The position numbers and the translations under genes were made by a program. 64,000 nucleotides of DNA. Origin: Streptomyces sp. NBC_01460. Its GTDB lineage: Bacteria > Actinomycetota > Actinomycetes > Streptomycetales > Streptomycetaceae. Where the stretch lies: positions 5,952,001 through 6,016,000 of the forward strand of contig NZ_CP109473.1 of the NCBI RefSeq assembly GCF_036227405.1. Direction: 5' to 3'. This document shows positions 8,876 through 17,795 of the stretch, in pieces. Position 1 is the first letter of the stretch, and every line of letters begins with the position of its first letter. The notes beneath the pieces are model-generated. The model was not told the origin of the DNA, ran no database searches, and saw only the letters and a list, made by a program, of their open reading frames with translations.

Positions 8876-9559
8876 CTATCGGTCCGCGGCGGGCGCCACC
8901 GGGGCCGTCAGATCCGCGGTGAACCGCCCCACCCCCAGCGCCAGCGCCGCGGCGAGGTCGTCGCCCGTGTCCACGTCCCTGCGGACCGAATCGAGGCCCG
9001 GCAGCCCGATCTCCACCGCTCCCGACGCGAGATGCCGGGCCCGCGACGCGCCGCCGAAGCCCGGACGCAATTCCACCCCGGGCGTCGCGGAAAGAAATGT
9101 GGTGCCGATTCCCTGCGCGTCGGCGACAAATGCGCGGGGAAATGCCGAAGAGAATTCGAGCACCCGCGCCAATTCGTCCGTCCGCAGTGCGGGAAGATCC
9201 GCGTTCAGCACGGCCACCGCCGCACCCCCGCGCCGGGCGAGAGCCGAGCGCGCGCCGTGCTCCAGCGCGGCGTTGAGCCCGGCCGCCGGGGTGTCGGCCA
9301 CCGTGCGCGCGCCCAGCGCGGCCAGTGCCGCCCCGGCCACCGGGTCGTCCGTGACGACCACCACATCCCCCACGGCCCGGCAGGACAGCGCCGCCGACAC
9401 GGTGTCCCGCGCGAACGCCAGGGCCAGGCGGGGACGCAGATCCCCGCCCACCGCCCGGGCGAGCCTGCTCTTGGCCCGCGCGAGCGGCTTCAGCGGGACG
9501 ACCAGGGACCAGGGGCCGGTCGGGTCGGTGTTCGTGGCGATCTCCCCCTCCGTACGCAT
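8876..9559 (-). CDS. cofC: Phospholactate/phosphoenolpyruvate guanylyltransferase (CofC/FbiD)
   Basis: The protein has 227 residues and a nucleotidyltransferase fold. The family motif is near residue 22 (VPLKPLARAKSRLA), followed by VVVVTDDP and the metal-binding VLNADLPAL (about 116-124). CofC/FbiD activates 2-phospholactate or PEP with GTP to make the side chain precursor of coenzyme F420. In actinobacteria the substrate is usually PEP. It is separated from other F420 genes here, as is common. The ATG start at 9559 has only a weak ribosome binding site. Confidence 0.88.
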   Translation of the reverse strand: MRTEGEIATNTDPTGPWSLVVPLKPLARAKSRLARAVGGDLRPRLALAFARDTVSAALSCRAVGDVVVVTDDPVAGAALAALGARTVADTPAAGLNAALEHGARSALARRGGAAVAVLNADLPALRTDELARVLEFSSAFPRAFVADAQGIGTTFLSATPGVELRPGFGGASRARHLASGAVEIGLPGLDSVRRDVDTGDDLAAALALGVGRFTADLTAPVAPAADR

Positions 9560-9708
9560 CAGCCCTTATTCTCGCCTGCCGGTACGACAACCCGGAGGTC
9601 CGCCCCCACGGGTGAGGCGTACGGTGTTCTCCACAGCAGGGGCCCGGGGGCGAGGCAGTACGGCCGCCGGCCCCGCAGCAGCACACAGCTCTAGAGGAAG
9701 GCGTCCGA

Positions 9709-10461
9709 GTGTCCCGCCGCAGAATCGGCTTCTGGTACCGCCTGGCCGCGGTCATCGCGAAACCGCCCCTGGTGGTTCTGTTCAAGCGGGACTGGCGGGG
9801 AATGGAACACATTCCGGCCGACGGCGGATTCATCACCGCGGTCAATCACAACTCGTACCTGGACCCGCTGTCGTACGGGCACTTCCAGTACAACACCGGA
9901 CGCGTGCCCCGGCTCCTCGCGAAGGCGGGGCTGTTCAGGACACCCTTCGTCGGAATGATCCTGCGCGGCACCGGCCAGATCCCCGTGTACCGCGAGACGA
10001 CCAACGCGCTCGACGCCTTCCGCGCCGCCGTCGACGCCATCGAGCGGGGTGAGTGCGTCGCCTTCTACCCGGAGGGCACCCTCACCCGCGACCCCGACAT
10101 GTGGCCGATGGCCGGCAAGACCGGCGCCGCCCGGGTCGCGCTGATGACCAAGGCCCCGGTCATCCCCGTCGCCCAGTGGGGCGCCAACCTCGCGATGCCG
10201 CCCTACGCCAAGGAGAACAAGCTCCAGCTGTTCCCCCGCAAGACCCTGCGGGTACAGGCCGGTCCGCCGGTCGACCTCTCCCGCTACTACGGCCTCGAGC
10301 CGACGCCCGACGTCCTGCGCCAGGCCACCGAGACCATCATGGCCGCCGTCACCGCCCAGCTCGAGGAGGTGCGCGGCGAGAAGGCCCCCGCGGAGCTCTA
10401 CGATCACCGCAGGGCCCGTGCTGAACAGCGGCGCAAGGCAGAGGGAAAGGGATCGACGTGA
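9709..10461 (+). CDS. 1-acylglycerol-3-phosphate acyltransferase (PlsC family)
   Basis: The protein has 250 residues. The acyltransferase motifs NHNSYLDP (HX4D, about 46-53) and YPEGTLTRD (about 122-130) are intact. The family transfers an acyl chain to lysophosphatidate, the second step of phospholipid synthesis, at the inner membrane face. It precedes gpsA, which makes glycerol-3-phosphate, with a GTGA 4-base overlap, so the pair forms a lipid-precursor unit. The GTG start follows AGAGGAAGG. The tail is very basic. Confidence 0.9.
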   Translation: MSRRRIGFWYRLAAVIAKPPLVVLFKRDWRGMEHIPADGGFITAVNHNSYLDPLSYGHFQYNTGRVPRLLAKAGLFRTPFVGMILRGTGQIPVYRETTNALDAFRAAVDAIERGECVAFYPEGTLTRDPDMWPMAGKTGAARVALMTKAPVIPVAQWGANLAMPPYAKENKLQLFPRKTLRVQAGPPVDLSRYYGLEPTPDVLRQATETIMAAVTAQLEEVRGEKAPAELYDHRRARAEQRRKAEGKGST

Positions 10462-11468
10462 CGCACCCCGCGAAGGCGGCCGTCTTCGGAACCGGCTCAT
10501 GGGGTACGGCCTTCGCCATGGTCCTCGCCGACGCCGGCTGCGAGGTCACCCTCTGGGGCCGTCGCGCCGAGGTCGTCGAGACCGTCAACAGGACCCGCAC
10601 CAACCCGGGCTACCTGCCGGGCGTCGAGCTGCCCGCCTCCGTGCGGGCCACGACCGATCCCGCCGAGGCGCTGCGCGGCGCCGACTTCGCCGTCCTGGTC
10701 GTACCGTCCCAGACCCTGCGCGCCAACCTCGCGGACTGGGCGCCCCACCTGGAGCCCGGCACCGTGCTCGTCTCCCTCATGAAGGGGGTCGAACTCGGCA
10801 CCGCCAAGCGGATGAGCGAGGTCATCGGGGACGTCACCGATGTCACCCCGGACCGCATCGCCGTCGTCACCGGCCCCAACCTGGCCAAGGAGATCGCCGA
10901 ACGCCGCCCGGCCGCGGCCGTCGTCGCCTGCGCCGACGAGGACGTCGCCCGGCGCCTCCAGGCCGCCTGCCACACCCCGTACTTCCGGCCGTACACCAAC
11001 ACCGATGTGGTCGGCTGCGAGCTGGGCGGCGCCGTGAAGAACGTCATCGGCCTCGCCGTGGGCATCGCGGACGGCATGGGCCTCGGTGACAACGCCAAGG
11101 GCTCCCTCATCACCCGGGGCCTCGCCGAGACCACCCGCCTGGGACTGGCCATGGGCGCCGACCCGCTCACCTTCTCCGGACTGGCCGGACTGGGCGACCT
11201 GGTGGCCACCTGCTCCTCGCCGCTCTCGCGCAACCACACCTTCGGCACCAACCTGGGGCGCGGCATGACCCTCCAGGAGACCGTCGCCGTCACGAGCCAG
11301 ACCGCCGAGGGCGTCAAGTCCTGCGAGTCGGTGCTCGATCTGGCGCGCAGGCACGGCGTCGACATGCCGATCACCGAGACGGTCGTCGGCATCGTCCACG
11401 AGGGCAAGCCGCCGGTCGTCGCCCTCAAGGAGCTGATGTCGCGCAGCGCCAAGCCCGAGCGACGCTGA
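10458..11468 (+). CDS. gpsA: Glycerol-3-phosphate dehydrogenase [NAD(P)+]
   Basis: The protein has 336 residues. The Rossmann motif GTGSWGTAFAMVLADAG is at about 10-26. The substrate-domain motifs GPNLAKEIA (about 141) and the conserved GGAVKNVIGLAVG (about 191) are present. It reduces dihydroxyacetone phosphate to sn-glycerol-3-phosphate for phospholipids. It is translationally coupled to the acyltransferase gene by a GTGA overlap, and ddlA follows 34 bases downstream. Confidence 0.96.
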   Translation: MTHPAKAAVFGTGSWGTAFAMVLADAGCEVTLWGRRAEVVETVNRTRTNPGYLPGVELPASVRATTDPAEALRGADFAVLVVPSQTLRANLADWAPHLEPGTVLVSLMKGVELGTAKRMSEVIGDVTDVTPDRIAVVTGPNLAKEIAERRPAAAVVACADEDVARRLQAACHTPYFRPYTNTDVVGCELGGAVKNVIGLAVGIADGMGLGDNAKGSLITRGLAETTRLGLAMGADPLTFSGLAGLGDLVATCSSPLSRNHTFGTNLGRGMTLQETVAVTSQTAEGVKSCESVLDLARRHGVDMPITETVVGIVHEGKPPVVALKELMSRSAKPERR

Positions 11469-11502
11469 CTCGAGCCCTACCAGCAGGTACGCTCATCGCG
11501 AT

Positions 11503-12687
11503 ATGAGCAGCCAGAACCTCCCCCAGAGCCCTGAGAGCCCCCTGAGCTCCGAGCGGAGCTCCGCGCAGGGCCGCAAGCCGCGCGTGGCCGTCGTGTTCGG
11601 CGGCCGTAGCTCCGAACACGGCATCTCGGTCGTCACGGCCGGTGCCATCATGAGCGCCATCGACCGGACGAAGTACGACGTCCTGCCGATCGGTATCACC
11701 AGGGACGGGCGTTGGGCCCTCACGTCCGACGACCCCGCCCGCATGGCCATCACGGACCGGCAGGTGCCCGACGTGGACCAGCTCGCGGAGTCCGCGCGGG
11801 GCGCCGTGACGCTCTCCGTCGACCCCGGCAACCGGGACGTCGTCGTGGGTGAACCCGGTGCGGTGCCCACGGTCCTGGGCGAGGTCGACGTCGTCTTCCC
11901 CATGCTCCACGGCCCCTACGGCGAGGACGGCACCCTCCAGGGGCTCCTCGAGCTCTCCGGGGTGCCCTACGTCGGCGCGGGCGTCCTGTCCTCGGCCGTC
12001 GGCCAGGACAAGGAGTACATGAAGCGGGTGTTCACCTCCTTCGGGCTGCCGGTCGGCCCCTACGAGGTCGTCCGCCCCCGGGAATGGGAGTCGGACCAGC
12101 CCGCCGCCCGCAAGCGCATCATGGAGTTCGCGGCCGAGAACGGCTGGCCGCTCTTCGTCAAGCCCGCCCGCGGCGGGTCCTCGATGGGCATCACCAAGGT
12201 CGACGACGCCGCCGGGCTCGACGAGGCGATCGAGGAGGCCCGCCGGCACGACCCCAAGTTCCTCGTGGAATCGCTGCTGCGCGGCCGGGAGATCGAGTGC
12301 GGCGTGCTGGAGTTCGAGGACGGACCGCGCGCCAGCGTGCCCGCCGAGATCCCGCCCGTCACCGCGCACGACTTCTACGACTTCGAGGCCAAGTACATCG
12401 ACTCGGCGGCAGGCATGGTTCCCGCGCCGCTGACCGAGGAGCAGACCGCCGAGGTGCGGCGGCTCGCCGTCGAGGCCTTCGAGGCGGCCTCCTGCGAGGG
12501 CCTGGTGCGCGCCGACTTCTTCCTCACGGAGGACGGCACGTTCGTCATCAACGAGATCAACACCATGCCGGGCTTCACTCCGATCTCCATGTACCCCCGC
12601 ATGTGGCAGGCGAGCGGTGTCGAGTACCCGGAGCTGGTGGACCGGCTGATCACGGCCGCGCTGAACCGCTCCACCGGCCTGCGCTGA
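11503..12687 (+). CDS. ddlA: D-alanine--D-alanine ligase
   Basis: The protein has 394 residues, the usual size for actinobacterial DdlA. The N-terminal VVFGGRSSEHGISVVTAG is family-typical. The ATP-grasp domain carries LFVKPARGGSSMGITKV (about 217) and the C-terminal metal/ATP motif FFLTEDGTFVINEINTMPG (about 341). It makes the D-Ala-D-Ala end of peptidoglycan stem peptides in the cytoplasm. It is the third gene of the acyltransferase-gpsA-ddlA run and ends at a bidirectional hairpin. Confidence 0.96.
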   Translation: MSSQNLPQSPESPLSSERSSAQGRKPRVAVVFGGRSSEHGISVVTAGAIMSAIDRTKYDVLPIGITRDGRWALTSDDPARMAITDRQVPDVDQLAESARGAVTLSVDPGNRDVVVGEPGAVPTVLGEVDVVFPMLHGPYGEDGTLQGLLELSGVPYVGAGVLSSAVGQDKEYMKRVFTSFGLPVGPYEVVRPREWESDQPAARKRIMEFAAENGWPLFVKPARGGSSMGITKVDDAAGLDEAIEEARRHDPKFLVESLLRGREIECGVLEFEDGPRASVPAEIPPVTAHDFYDFEAKYIDSAAGMVPAPLTEEQTAEVRRLAVEAFEAASCEGLVRADFFLTEDGTFVINEINTMPGFTPISMYPRMWQASGVEYPELVDRLITAALNRSTGLR

Positions 12688-12696
12688 CCCCGGCCC

Positions 12697-12724
12697 GAGG
12701 GCTGCCCCGCGCGGGGCAGCCCTC
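12697..12724. terminator. Bidirectional terminator between ddlA and the DUF3515 gene
   Basis: A 28-base perfect palindrome (14+14, GAGGGCTGCCCCGC and complement) sits between two convergent genes, 9 bases after the ddlA stop and touching the stop of the minus-strand gene. Confidence 0.8.
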
Positions 12725-13226
12725 AGAGGCTGTCGGGGACCGTCCTCTTCACCGGCACGGCGAACGCGGACAGCGGGGTGATGTCATGGGCGTACTCCGT
12801 CCCGAGCGTCACCTCGACGTACGCCTTGCGGTACGTGGTGGTGAAGCGCGGGCCGGCGCCGGCGTCGGCGTCGTCGGGCTGCTCCAGCAGCCAGTTGACG
12901 CCGTCCGCGTCGACGGCCTTGGACTGGGAATCGTCCATCCTCGCGGGCCGGGGGACGCCGCAGCGCAGTACGATCGCCCCGTCCCCCCAGCCGGCGGTCA
13001 GGTCCGAATCCGGTGAGGGATCGTTCCGTTCCAGACCGTCGACGGTCTCCGGCAGCTCCTCGTGCAGCTTCTCGCAGTAGCCGGCGGCGGCCTCCGACGA
13101 CGGCGTGGGAACCGCCACCGAGGGCCGGGCACCGCCGTCCGAACAGCCCGCCACGGCCAGCACGAAGAGGGCGGCGGACGGGACGAGAACACGTGAGCGG
13201 CGGGACCGGCGGCGGGTGTGAGTCAC
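12723..13226 (-). CDS. DUF3515 lipoprotein
   Basis: The protein has 167 residues. A basic N terminus, a hydrophobic stretch and the lipobox LAVAGC (lipidated Cys28) mark it as a membrane-anchored lipoprotein exposed outside the cell. The remainder matches the actinobacterial DUF3515 pattern, with two further cysteines (in GYCEKLHEELP and LRCGVPRP) that may form a disulfide. Function is unknown. It follows the Lrp-type gene by 20 bases on the same strand, so the two may be co-expressed. Confidence 0.8.
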   Translation of the reverse strand: MTHTRRRSRRSRVLVPSAALFVLAVAGCSDGGARPSVAVPTPSSEAAAGYCEKLHEELPETVDGLERNDPSPDSDLTAGWGDGAIVLRCGVPRPARMDDSQSKAVDADGVNWLLEQPDDADAGAGPRFTTTYRKAYVEVTLGTEYAHDITPLSAFAVPVKRTVPDSL

Positions 13227-13246
13227 CGGACCAGCGTAGACAGGGG

Positions 13247-13480
13247 TCAGAGGTGGACGACCGGGCAGGTCAGCGTACGCGTGATGCCGTCCACCTGCTG
13301 GACCTTGGCGACCACCATGCGGCCGAGCGCGTCGACCGTGTCGGCCTGTGCGCGCACGATCACGTCGTAGGGGCCTGTGACGTCCTCTGCCTGGATCACT
13401 CCCGGGAGTTTGGCGATGGTCTCGGCGACGATCGACGCCTTGCCCACCTCGGTCTGGATAAGGATGTACGCCTGTACCAC
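13247..13480 (-). CDS. Stand-alone Lrp/AsnC ligand-binding (RAM) domain protein
   Basis: A 77-residue protein corresponding only to the C-terminal effector-binding RAM domain of Lrp/AsnC regulators: VQAYILIQTEVGKA, the GPYDVIVRAQ strand, and a last strand ending TCPVVHL. The DNA-binding helix-turn-helix is absent. The GTG start at 13480 follows GGAGGTTCC, a strong site, so this is a native short protein and not a broken gene. Such proteins oligomerise and may sense amino acids or modulate full-length Lrp proteins. Confidence 0.85.
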   Translation of the reverse strand: MVQAYILIQTEVGKASIVAETIAKLPGVIQAEDVTGPYDVIVRAQADTVDALGRMVVAKVQQVDGITRTLTCPVVHL

Positions 13481-13800
13481 GGAACCTCCAGGGCGGCCAC
13501 GAGGATCATGTGGGGGAAAGGGACGCCACGTTATCGCGTCGCCCCGGGCCGCGGGGAGACCTACGGGCCGGTTGACGCCCACAGCGTGGCGTACGCACCA
13601 CAGAAGTTGACGTATCTCTTGACGGTACCGACAGCAGTGAGGGCTCGCGACCGCAAGCCCACCGGTGCGGAAGGGTGACGGTGACGCCCGCACGTCCCGG
13701 GGCCACCGGCTTCCGCGGGCCGTCCGTCCACGGTCCGGACCTCCGGCCGCTGCAGCAGCCCGGACAGGTGTCCGGTGCGATAGATGAGAGGTGAGACTCG
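13481..13800. other. Divergent spacer before thiL
   Basis: A 320-base spacer between the minus-strand Lrp-type gene and thiL. It has two TTGACG hexamers (near 13606 and 13619), but no -10 box at a normal distance could be settled. No RNA motif such as a TPP riboswitch is apparent before thiL. Confidence 0.4.
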
Positions 13801-14772
13801 GTGAAGGGAACCGTGGGCGAGTTGGGGGAGTTCGGGCTCATCAGAGAGCTCACTTCCCGGCTCACCACCACTCCGGCGGTACGGCTGGGACCCGGCGACG
13901 ACGCCGCGGTCGTGGCCGCTCCCGACCGCAGGGTCGTGGCCAGTACGGACATCCTGCTGGAAGGGCGGCACTTCCGCCGCGACTGGTCGACGGCGTACGA
14001 CGTCGGCCGCAAGGCGGCCGCACAGAACCTCGCCGACATCGCCGCCATGGGCGCCGTGCCCACCGCGCTGCTGCTCGGCCTCGTCGTACCGGCCGACCTG
14101 CCCGTCACCTGGGCCGCCGAGCTGATGGACGGGCTGCGCGACGAATGCCAGGTCGCCGGCGCGGCCGTGGTCGGCGGTGACGTCGTCGGCGGCGACACCA
14201 TCACCGTCGCCATCACCGCCCTCGGCGACCTGCGCAACCACGAACCCGTCACCCGGTCCGGGGCCCGGCCCGGTGACGTCGTGGCCGTCACCGGATGGCT
14301 CGGCTGGTCCGCCGCCGGATTCGCCGTGCTCTCCCGGGGGTTCCGCTCGCCGCGCGCCTTCGTGGAGGCCCACCGGCGCCCCGAACCCCCGTACCACGCG
14401 GGTCCCGCGGCGGCGGGGCTGGGCGCCACGGCCATGACCGACGTCAGTGACGGACTCGTCGCCGACCTCGGTCACATCGCCGAGGCCAGCAAGGTCCGCA
14501 TCGACCTGCGGTCCGGGCTCATCGACATCCCGTCGCAGATGTCCGACATCGGACAGGCCGTCGGGGTCGACCCGCTGCAGTGGGTGCTCACCGGGGGAGA
14601 GGACCACGCGATCGTGGCGACGTTCCCGGCCGACGTGAAGCTGCCCGCGCGCTGGAAGGTCATCGGGGAGGTACTCAACCCGTCGGCGCTGCCCCAGGTC
14701 ACCGTCGACGGGGCGCCCTGGACGAGCAAGGGCGGCTGGGACCATTTCGGATCCATCGAGGACGCGCAGTAG
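13801..14772 (+). CDS. thiL: Thiamine-monophosphate kinase
   Basis: The protein has 323 residues and the PurM-like fold. The metal/ATP loop GPGDDAAVV is near residue 30, the second conserved block [10 protein letters not shown] is near 77, and the C-terminal [18 protein letters not shown] follows. It phosphorylates thiamine phosphate to thiamine diphosphate, the last step of the pathway. thiD begins 10 bases downstream, so the two form a small thiamine operon. Confidence 0.95.
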   Translation: MKGTVGELGEFGLIRELTSRLTTTPAVRLGPGDDAAVVAAPDRRVVASTDILLEGRHFRRDWSTAYDVGRKAAAQNLADIAAMGAVPTALLLGLVVPADLPVTWAAELMDGLRDECQVAGAAVVGGDVVGGDTITVAITALGDLRNHEPVTRSGARPGDVVAVTGWLGWSAAGFAVLSRGFRSPRAFVEAHRRPEPPYHAGPAAAGLGATAMTDVSDGLVADLGHIAEASKVRIDLRSGLIDIPSQMSDIGQAVGVDPLQWVLTGGEDHAIVATFPADVKLPARWKVIGEVLNPSALPQVTVDGAPWTSKGGWDHFGSIEDAQ

Positions 14773-14782
14773 ATTCCGGGGC

Positions 14783-15592
14783 ATGACCGCACCTGCCCCG
14801 ATACCGCCCCGTGTCCTCACCGTCGCCGGATCAGACTCCGGCGGCGGTGCGGGCATCCAGGCCGACCTGAAGACGATGCTGGCCCTCGGCGCCCACGGCA
14901 TGAGCGTGCTGACCGCGGTCACCGCCCAGAACTCGCTGGGCGTGCAAGGAGCCTGGGAGCTTCCGGTGGACGCCGTGCGCGCCCAGTACCGCAGCGTCGT
15001 CGACGACATCGGCGTCCAGGCCGTGAAGACCGGCATGCTGTCCTCGGCCGCCCTCGTCGACACCGTCGCGGAACTCCTCGCGGGGACCGGCGCACCCGTC
15101 GTCGTCGACCCCGTCGGCGTCTCCAAGCACGGGGACGCCCTGCTCGCCGCCGAAGCCCTCGACTCCGTACGCACGAAGCTGCTGCCCGTCGCCACGGTCG
15201 CCACCCCGAACCTCGACGAGGTGGCCCAGCTCACCGGCGTCACCGTCACCGACGAGGCGGGGATGCGGCGGGCCGCCGCGGAGATCCTCGCGTACGGTCC
15301 GCGCTGGGTGGTCGTCAAGGGCGGCCATCTGCCCGGCGAGGCCGTGGACCTGCTGACGGACGGCGGCGAGGAGCACTGGCTGCGCGCGCCCCGGTACGAC
15401 AACCGGCACACCCACGGCACGGGCTGCACCCTCGCCTCCGCCATCGCGTGCGGACTCGCCCGCGGCCAGGACGTGCCGACCGCGGTGCGGGGGGCGAAGG
15501 AGTACGTCACCGGCGCGATCCGGGCCGGCTTCGCGCTGGGCGGCGGGATCGGCCCCGTCGACCACGGCTGGCTCACACGCCCCGTGGGGTGA
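14783..15592 (+). CDS. thiD: Hydroxymethylpyrimidine/phosphomethylpyrimidine kinase
   Basis: The protein has 269 residues and is a ribokinase-fold enzyme. The signature [18 protein letters not shown] opens the protein, VVDPVG marks the centre, and the anion-hole motif [12 protein letters not shown] lies near residue 213. It phosphorylates HMP and HMP-phosphate for thiamine synthesis. Second gene of the thiL-thiD unit. A shared bidirectional terminator follows at 15614-15647. Confidence 0.95.
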   Translation: MTAPAPIPPRVLTVAGSDSGGGAGIQADLKTMLALGAHGMSVLTAVTAQNSLGVQGAWELPVDAVRAQYRSVVDDIGVQAVKTGMLSSAALVDTVAELLAGTGAPVVVDPVGVSKHGDALLAAEALDSVRTKLLPVATVATPNLDEVAQLTGVTVTDEAGMRRAAAEILAYGPRWVVVKGGHLPGEAVDLLTDGGEEHWLRAPRYDNRHTHGTGCTLASAIACGLARGQDVPTAVRGAKEYVTGAIRAGFALGGGIGPVDHGWLTRPVG

Positions 15593-15613
15593 GGCGGGGC
15601 CCCCGGGCACAGC

Positions 15614-15647
15614 AAAAAGCCGGTCCACCGAGGTGGACCGGCTTTTT
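15614..15647. terminator. Bidirectional terminator between thiD and rpmB
   Basis: AAAAAGCCGGTCCACC pairs with GGTGGACCGGCTTTTT. The A-run and T-run flanks make it a good intrinsic terminator in both directions, fitting the convergent genes. Confidence 0.95.
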
Positions 15648-15679
15648 GGGCAACCGGAAGGCTGCGCTACGACGAGACG

Positions 15680-15865
15680 TCAGCGCGCGACCTTGCCGGC
15701 CTTGATGCACGAGGTGCAGACGTTGAGCCGCTTCGGCGTCCGCCCGACCACGGCACGCACGCGCTGGATGTTGGGATTCCAGCGACGGGACGTACGGCGG
15801 TGCGAGTGCGAAATGCTGTTGCCGAAGCTCGGCCCCTTGCCGCAAACGTCGCAGTTGGCAGCCAC
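15680..15865 (-). CDS. rpmB: 50S ribosomal protein L28
   Basis: The protein has 61 residues. The start [16 protein letters not shown] and the later CTSCIKAG give two CxxC pairs, so this is the zinc-binding (C+) form of L28. Sequence and length are typical. It is alone on the minus strand, with an AT-richer leader containing a perfect palindrome at 15902-15919. Confidence 0.97.
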   Translation of the reverse strand: MAANCDVCGKGPSFGNSISHSHRRTSRRWNPNIQRVRAVVGRTPKRLNVCTSCIKAGKVAR

Positions 15866-15901
15866 GGGTCACTCCAAAGACTTCAGATGCACTTACAGTG
15901 A

Positions 15902-15919
15902 ATTCCGGCGCGCCGGAAT
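15902..15919. repeat. 18-bp perfect palindrome upstream of rpmB
   Basis: ATTCCGGCGCGCCGGAAT is perfectly self-complementary. It lies 36 bases before the rpmB start, inside looser outer arms CTTCAG (15881-15886) and CTGAAG (15927-15932). It could be an operator or an RNA hairpin in the rpmB leader. Confidence 0.6.
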
Positions 15920-16121
15920 CATTTTACTGAAGTGGCGGTACCGGAGGAATGGCCCGACTTTCGTCGGGCAACCGAAGCAGCATACAACGGCTGCGTCGGA
16001 GATACGAAACTACCACGGCTCCCCGGGCCCTCCGTCCCGCACCTGTGCCCGACGGGTCCACGGACGAGGACTACCCTGCGGTGCAGCCAGCCCCCCACGG
16101 CCGTCCCAAGGAGGACCAACG

Positions 16122-17744
16122 GTGCCGCAGTCCCCCGACGATCTTGACGCCGTCGCGGTGCGCACCTGGTGCTCACTTGCCCTGGAAGCACTGGGCCGGG
16201 AGCGGGCGGCCATCGACGCCATCAACGTCTACCCCGTCGCCGACGGGGACACCGGCACCAACCTGTACCTCACCGTCGAGTCGGCGGCCGCCGCCGTCGA
16301 AGCGGTCTTCGCCGCCCACGAGACCGGCTCCACCGTGCCCGCCCCCGCCGACGCCGTACGGGCCATGGCCCACGGCGCGCTGATCGGCGCCCGGGGGAAC
16401 TCCGGGACCATCCTGGCCCAGCTGCTCCGGGGCATGGCGAGCGTGCTCTCCGAGTCGGGTGACGCGGATCACCTGAGGGCCGCCCTCGCCGAGGCCGCCG
16501 CCGCGGCACGGCAGGCCGTCGCCCACCCCGTCGAGGGCACCGTGCTCACCGTCGCCACCGCCGCCGCCGAGGCGGCCGGGGCCACGGAGGGGGGCGCCGG
16601 CCTCAAGGAAGTGGTCGACGCGGCGTACGGCGGAGCCCGCACGGCCCTGGCCGCCACCCCCGGCCAGCTCGCCGTCCTCGGGCGCGCGGGCGTCGTGGAC
16701 GCGGGAGGGCAGGGCCTGGTGACCGTGCTCGGAGCGCTGCTGGAAGCCGTGGGCGGCCGGGCGCAGGAGCGGGGCGTCCGGCCCGCGCCCGAGGCCGCGC
16801 CCCTGACGGGCGACTGCGCCGACGCGGGCCCGGACGGCGGCCCCGCCTTCGAGGTCATCTATCTGCTGGAGGCGCCCGACGACGCCGTGGCCCGGCTGCG
16901 GAGCCGGCTGGACGCCCTGGGGGACTCCCTGGTCGTGGTCGGCGGCGACGGGCTGTGGAACGTCCACGTCCACGTCGACGACGCCGGGGCGGCCGTCGAG
17001 GCCGGGGTCGAGGCCGGCCGGCCCTACCGGATCCGGATCACCCACTTCGCCGCCGACCGGGGCGCGGCCCACCGGGAGCCCGCCCAGCGCGCCGTCGTGG
17101 TGGTCGTTCCCGGCGACGGGCTCGCCGGCCTCTGCGCCGAGGCGGGGGCGACCACCGTGCTGGCCCGGCCCGGCGAGCCGCCCGCCAGCGGCGAGCTGGT
17201 CGACGCCATCCGCCGGGCCCACGCCCGCGAGGTCGTCCTGCTGCCCAACGACGCACAGCTGCGCCACACCGCCGCCGCCGCCGCCGAACAGGCCAGGACC
17301 GAGGGCATCCGTGTCGCGCTGGTCCCCACCCGCGCCGCGGTCCAGGGCATCGCCGCGCTCGCCGTCCACGAACCCGACCGCACCTTCGACGAGGACGTCG
17401 TCGCGATGACCTCGGCGGCCGGGGCCACCCGCTACGCCGAACTCGCCGTCGCGGAACGGCAGTCGTGGACCATGGCGGGCATCTGCCAGGCCGGCGACAT
17501 CCTCGGCCTGATCGACGGGGACGTCGCCGTCATCGGTGAGGACGTCCCCGGCACGGCCCGCACGGTCCTGGACCGGATGCTGTCGGCCGGCGGCGAACTC
17601 GTCACCCTGGTCCTCGGCGAGGACGTGCCCGACGCCCTGGCCGACGACCTGGGCGCGCACATCCGCGAGGGCTACCTCGCCGTCGACACGGTCGTCTACC
17701 GGGGCGGACACCAGGCGGCGCCCCTGCTGATCGGCGTCGAGTGA
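16122..17744 (+). CDS. fakA: DAK2-domain fatty acid kinase catalytic subunit (FakA/YloV-like)
   Basis: The protein has 540 residues. The N-terminal DhaL/DAK2 domain has NVYPVADGDTGTNLYLTV (about 28-45), with the metal-binding aspartates, and GARGNSGTILAQLLRG (about 87). A central domain and a C-terminal DegV-like domain follow. FakA homologues phosphorylate fatty acids held by FakB lipid carriers. No fakB is nearby, so the substrate is inferred from the family. The GTG at 16122 follows AAGGAGGACC; the open frame extends further upstream without coding character. recG lies downstream. Confidence 0.85.
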   Translation: MPQSPDDLDAVAVRTWCSLALEALGRERAAIDAINVYPVADGDTGTNLYLTVESAAAAVEAVFAAHETGSTVPAPADAVRAMAHGALIGARGNSGTILAQLLRGMASVLSESGDADHLRAALAEAAAAARQAVAHPVEGTVLTVATAAAEAAGATEGGAGLKEVVDAAYGGARTALAATPGQLAVLGRAGVVDAGGQGLVTVLGALLEAVGGRAQERGVRPAPEAAPLTGDCADAGPDGGPAFEVIYLLEAPDDAVARLRSRLDALGDSLVVVGGDGLWNVHVHVDDAGAAVEAGVEAGRPYRIRITHFAADRGAAHREPAQRAVVVVVPGDGLAGLCAEAGATTVLARPGEPPASGELVDAIRRAHAREVVLLPNDAQLRHTAAAAAEQARTEGIRVALVPTRAAVQGIAALAVHEPDRTFDEDVVAMTSAAGATRYAELAVAERQSWTMAGICQAGDILGLIDGDVAVIGEDVPGTARTVLDRMLSAGGELVTLVLGEDVPDALADDLGAHIREGYLAVDTVVYRGGHQAAPLLIGVE

Positions 17745-17795
17745 CACGTCACGGGGCGCGGCGCCCGGCGACATCTGTCAGTGGCGTGGTGTGCA

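Noticed and set aside
13481..13800. TPP riboswitch before thiL
   Set aside because: The conserved CUGAGA and related core motifs are not found in a plausible arrangement.
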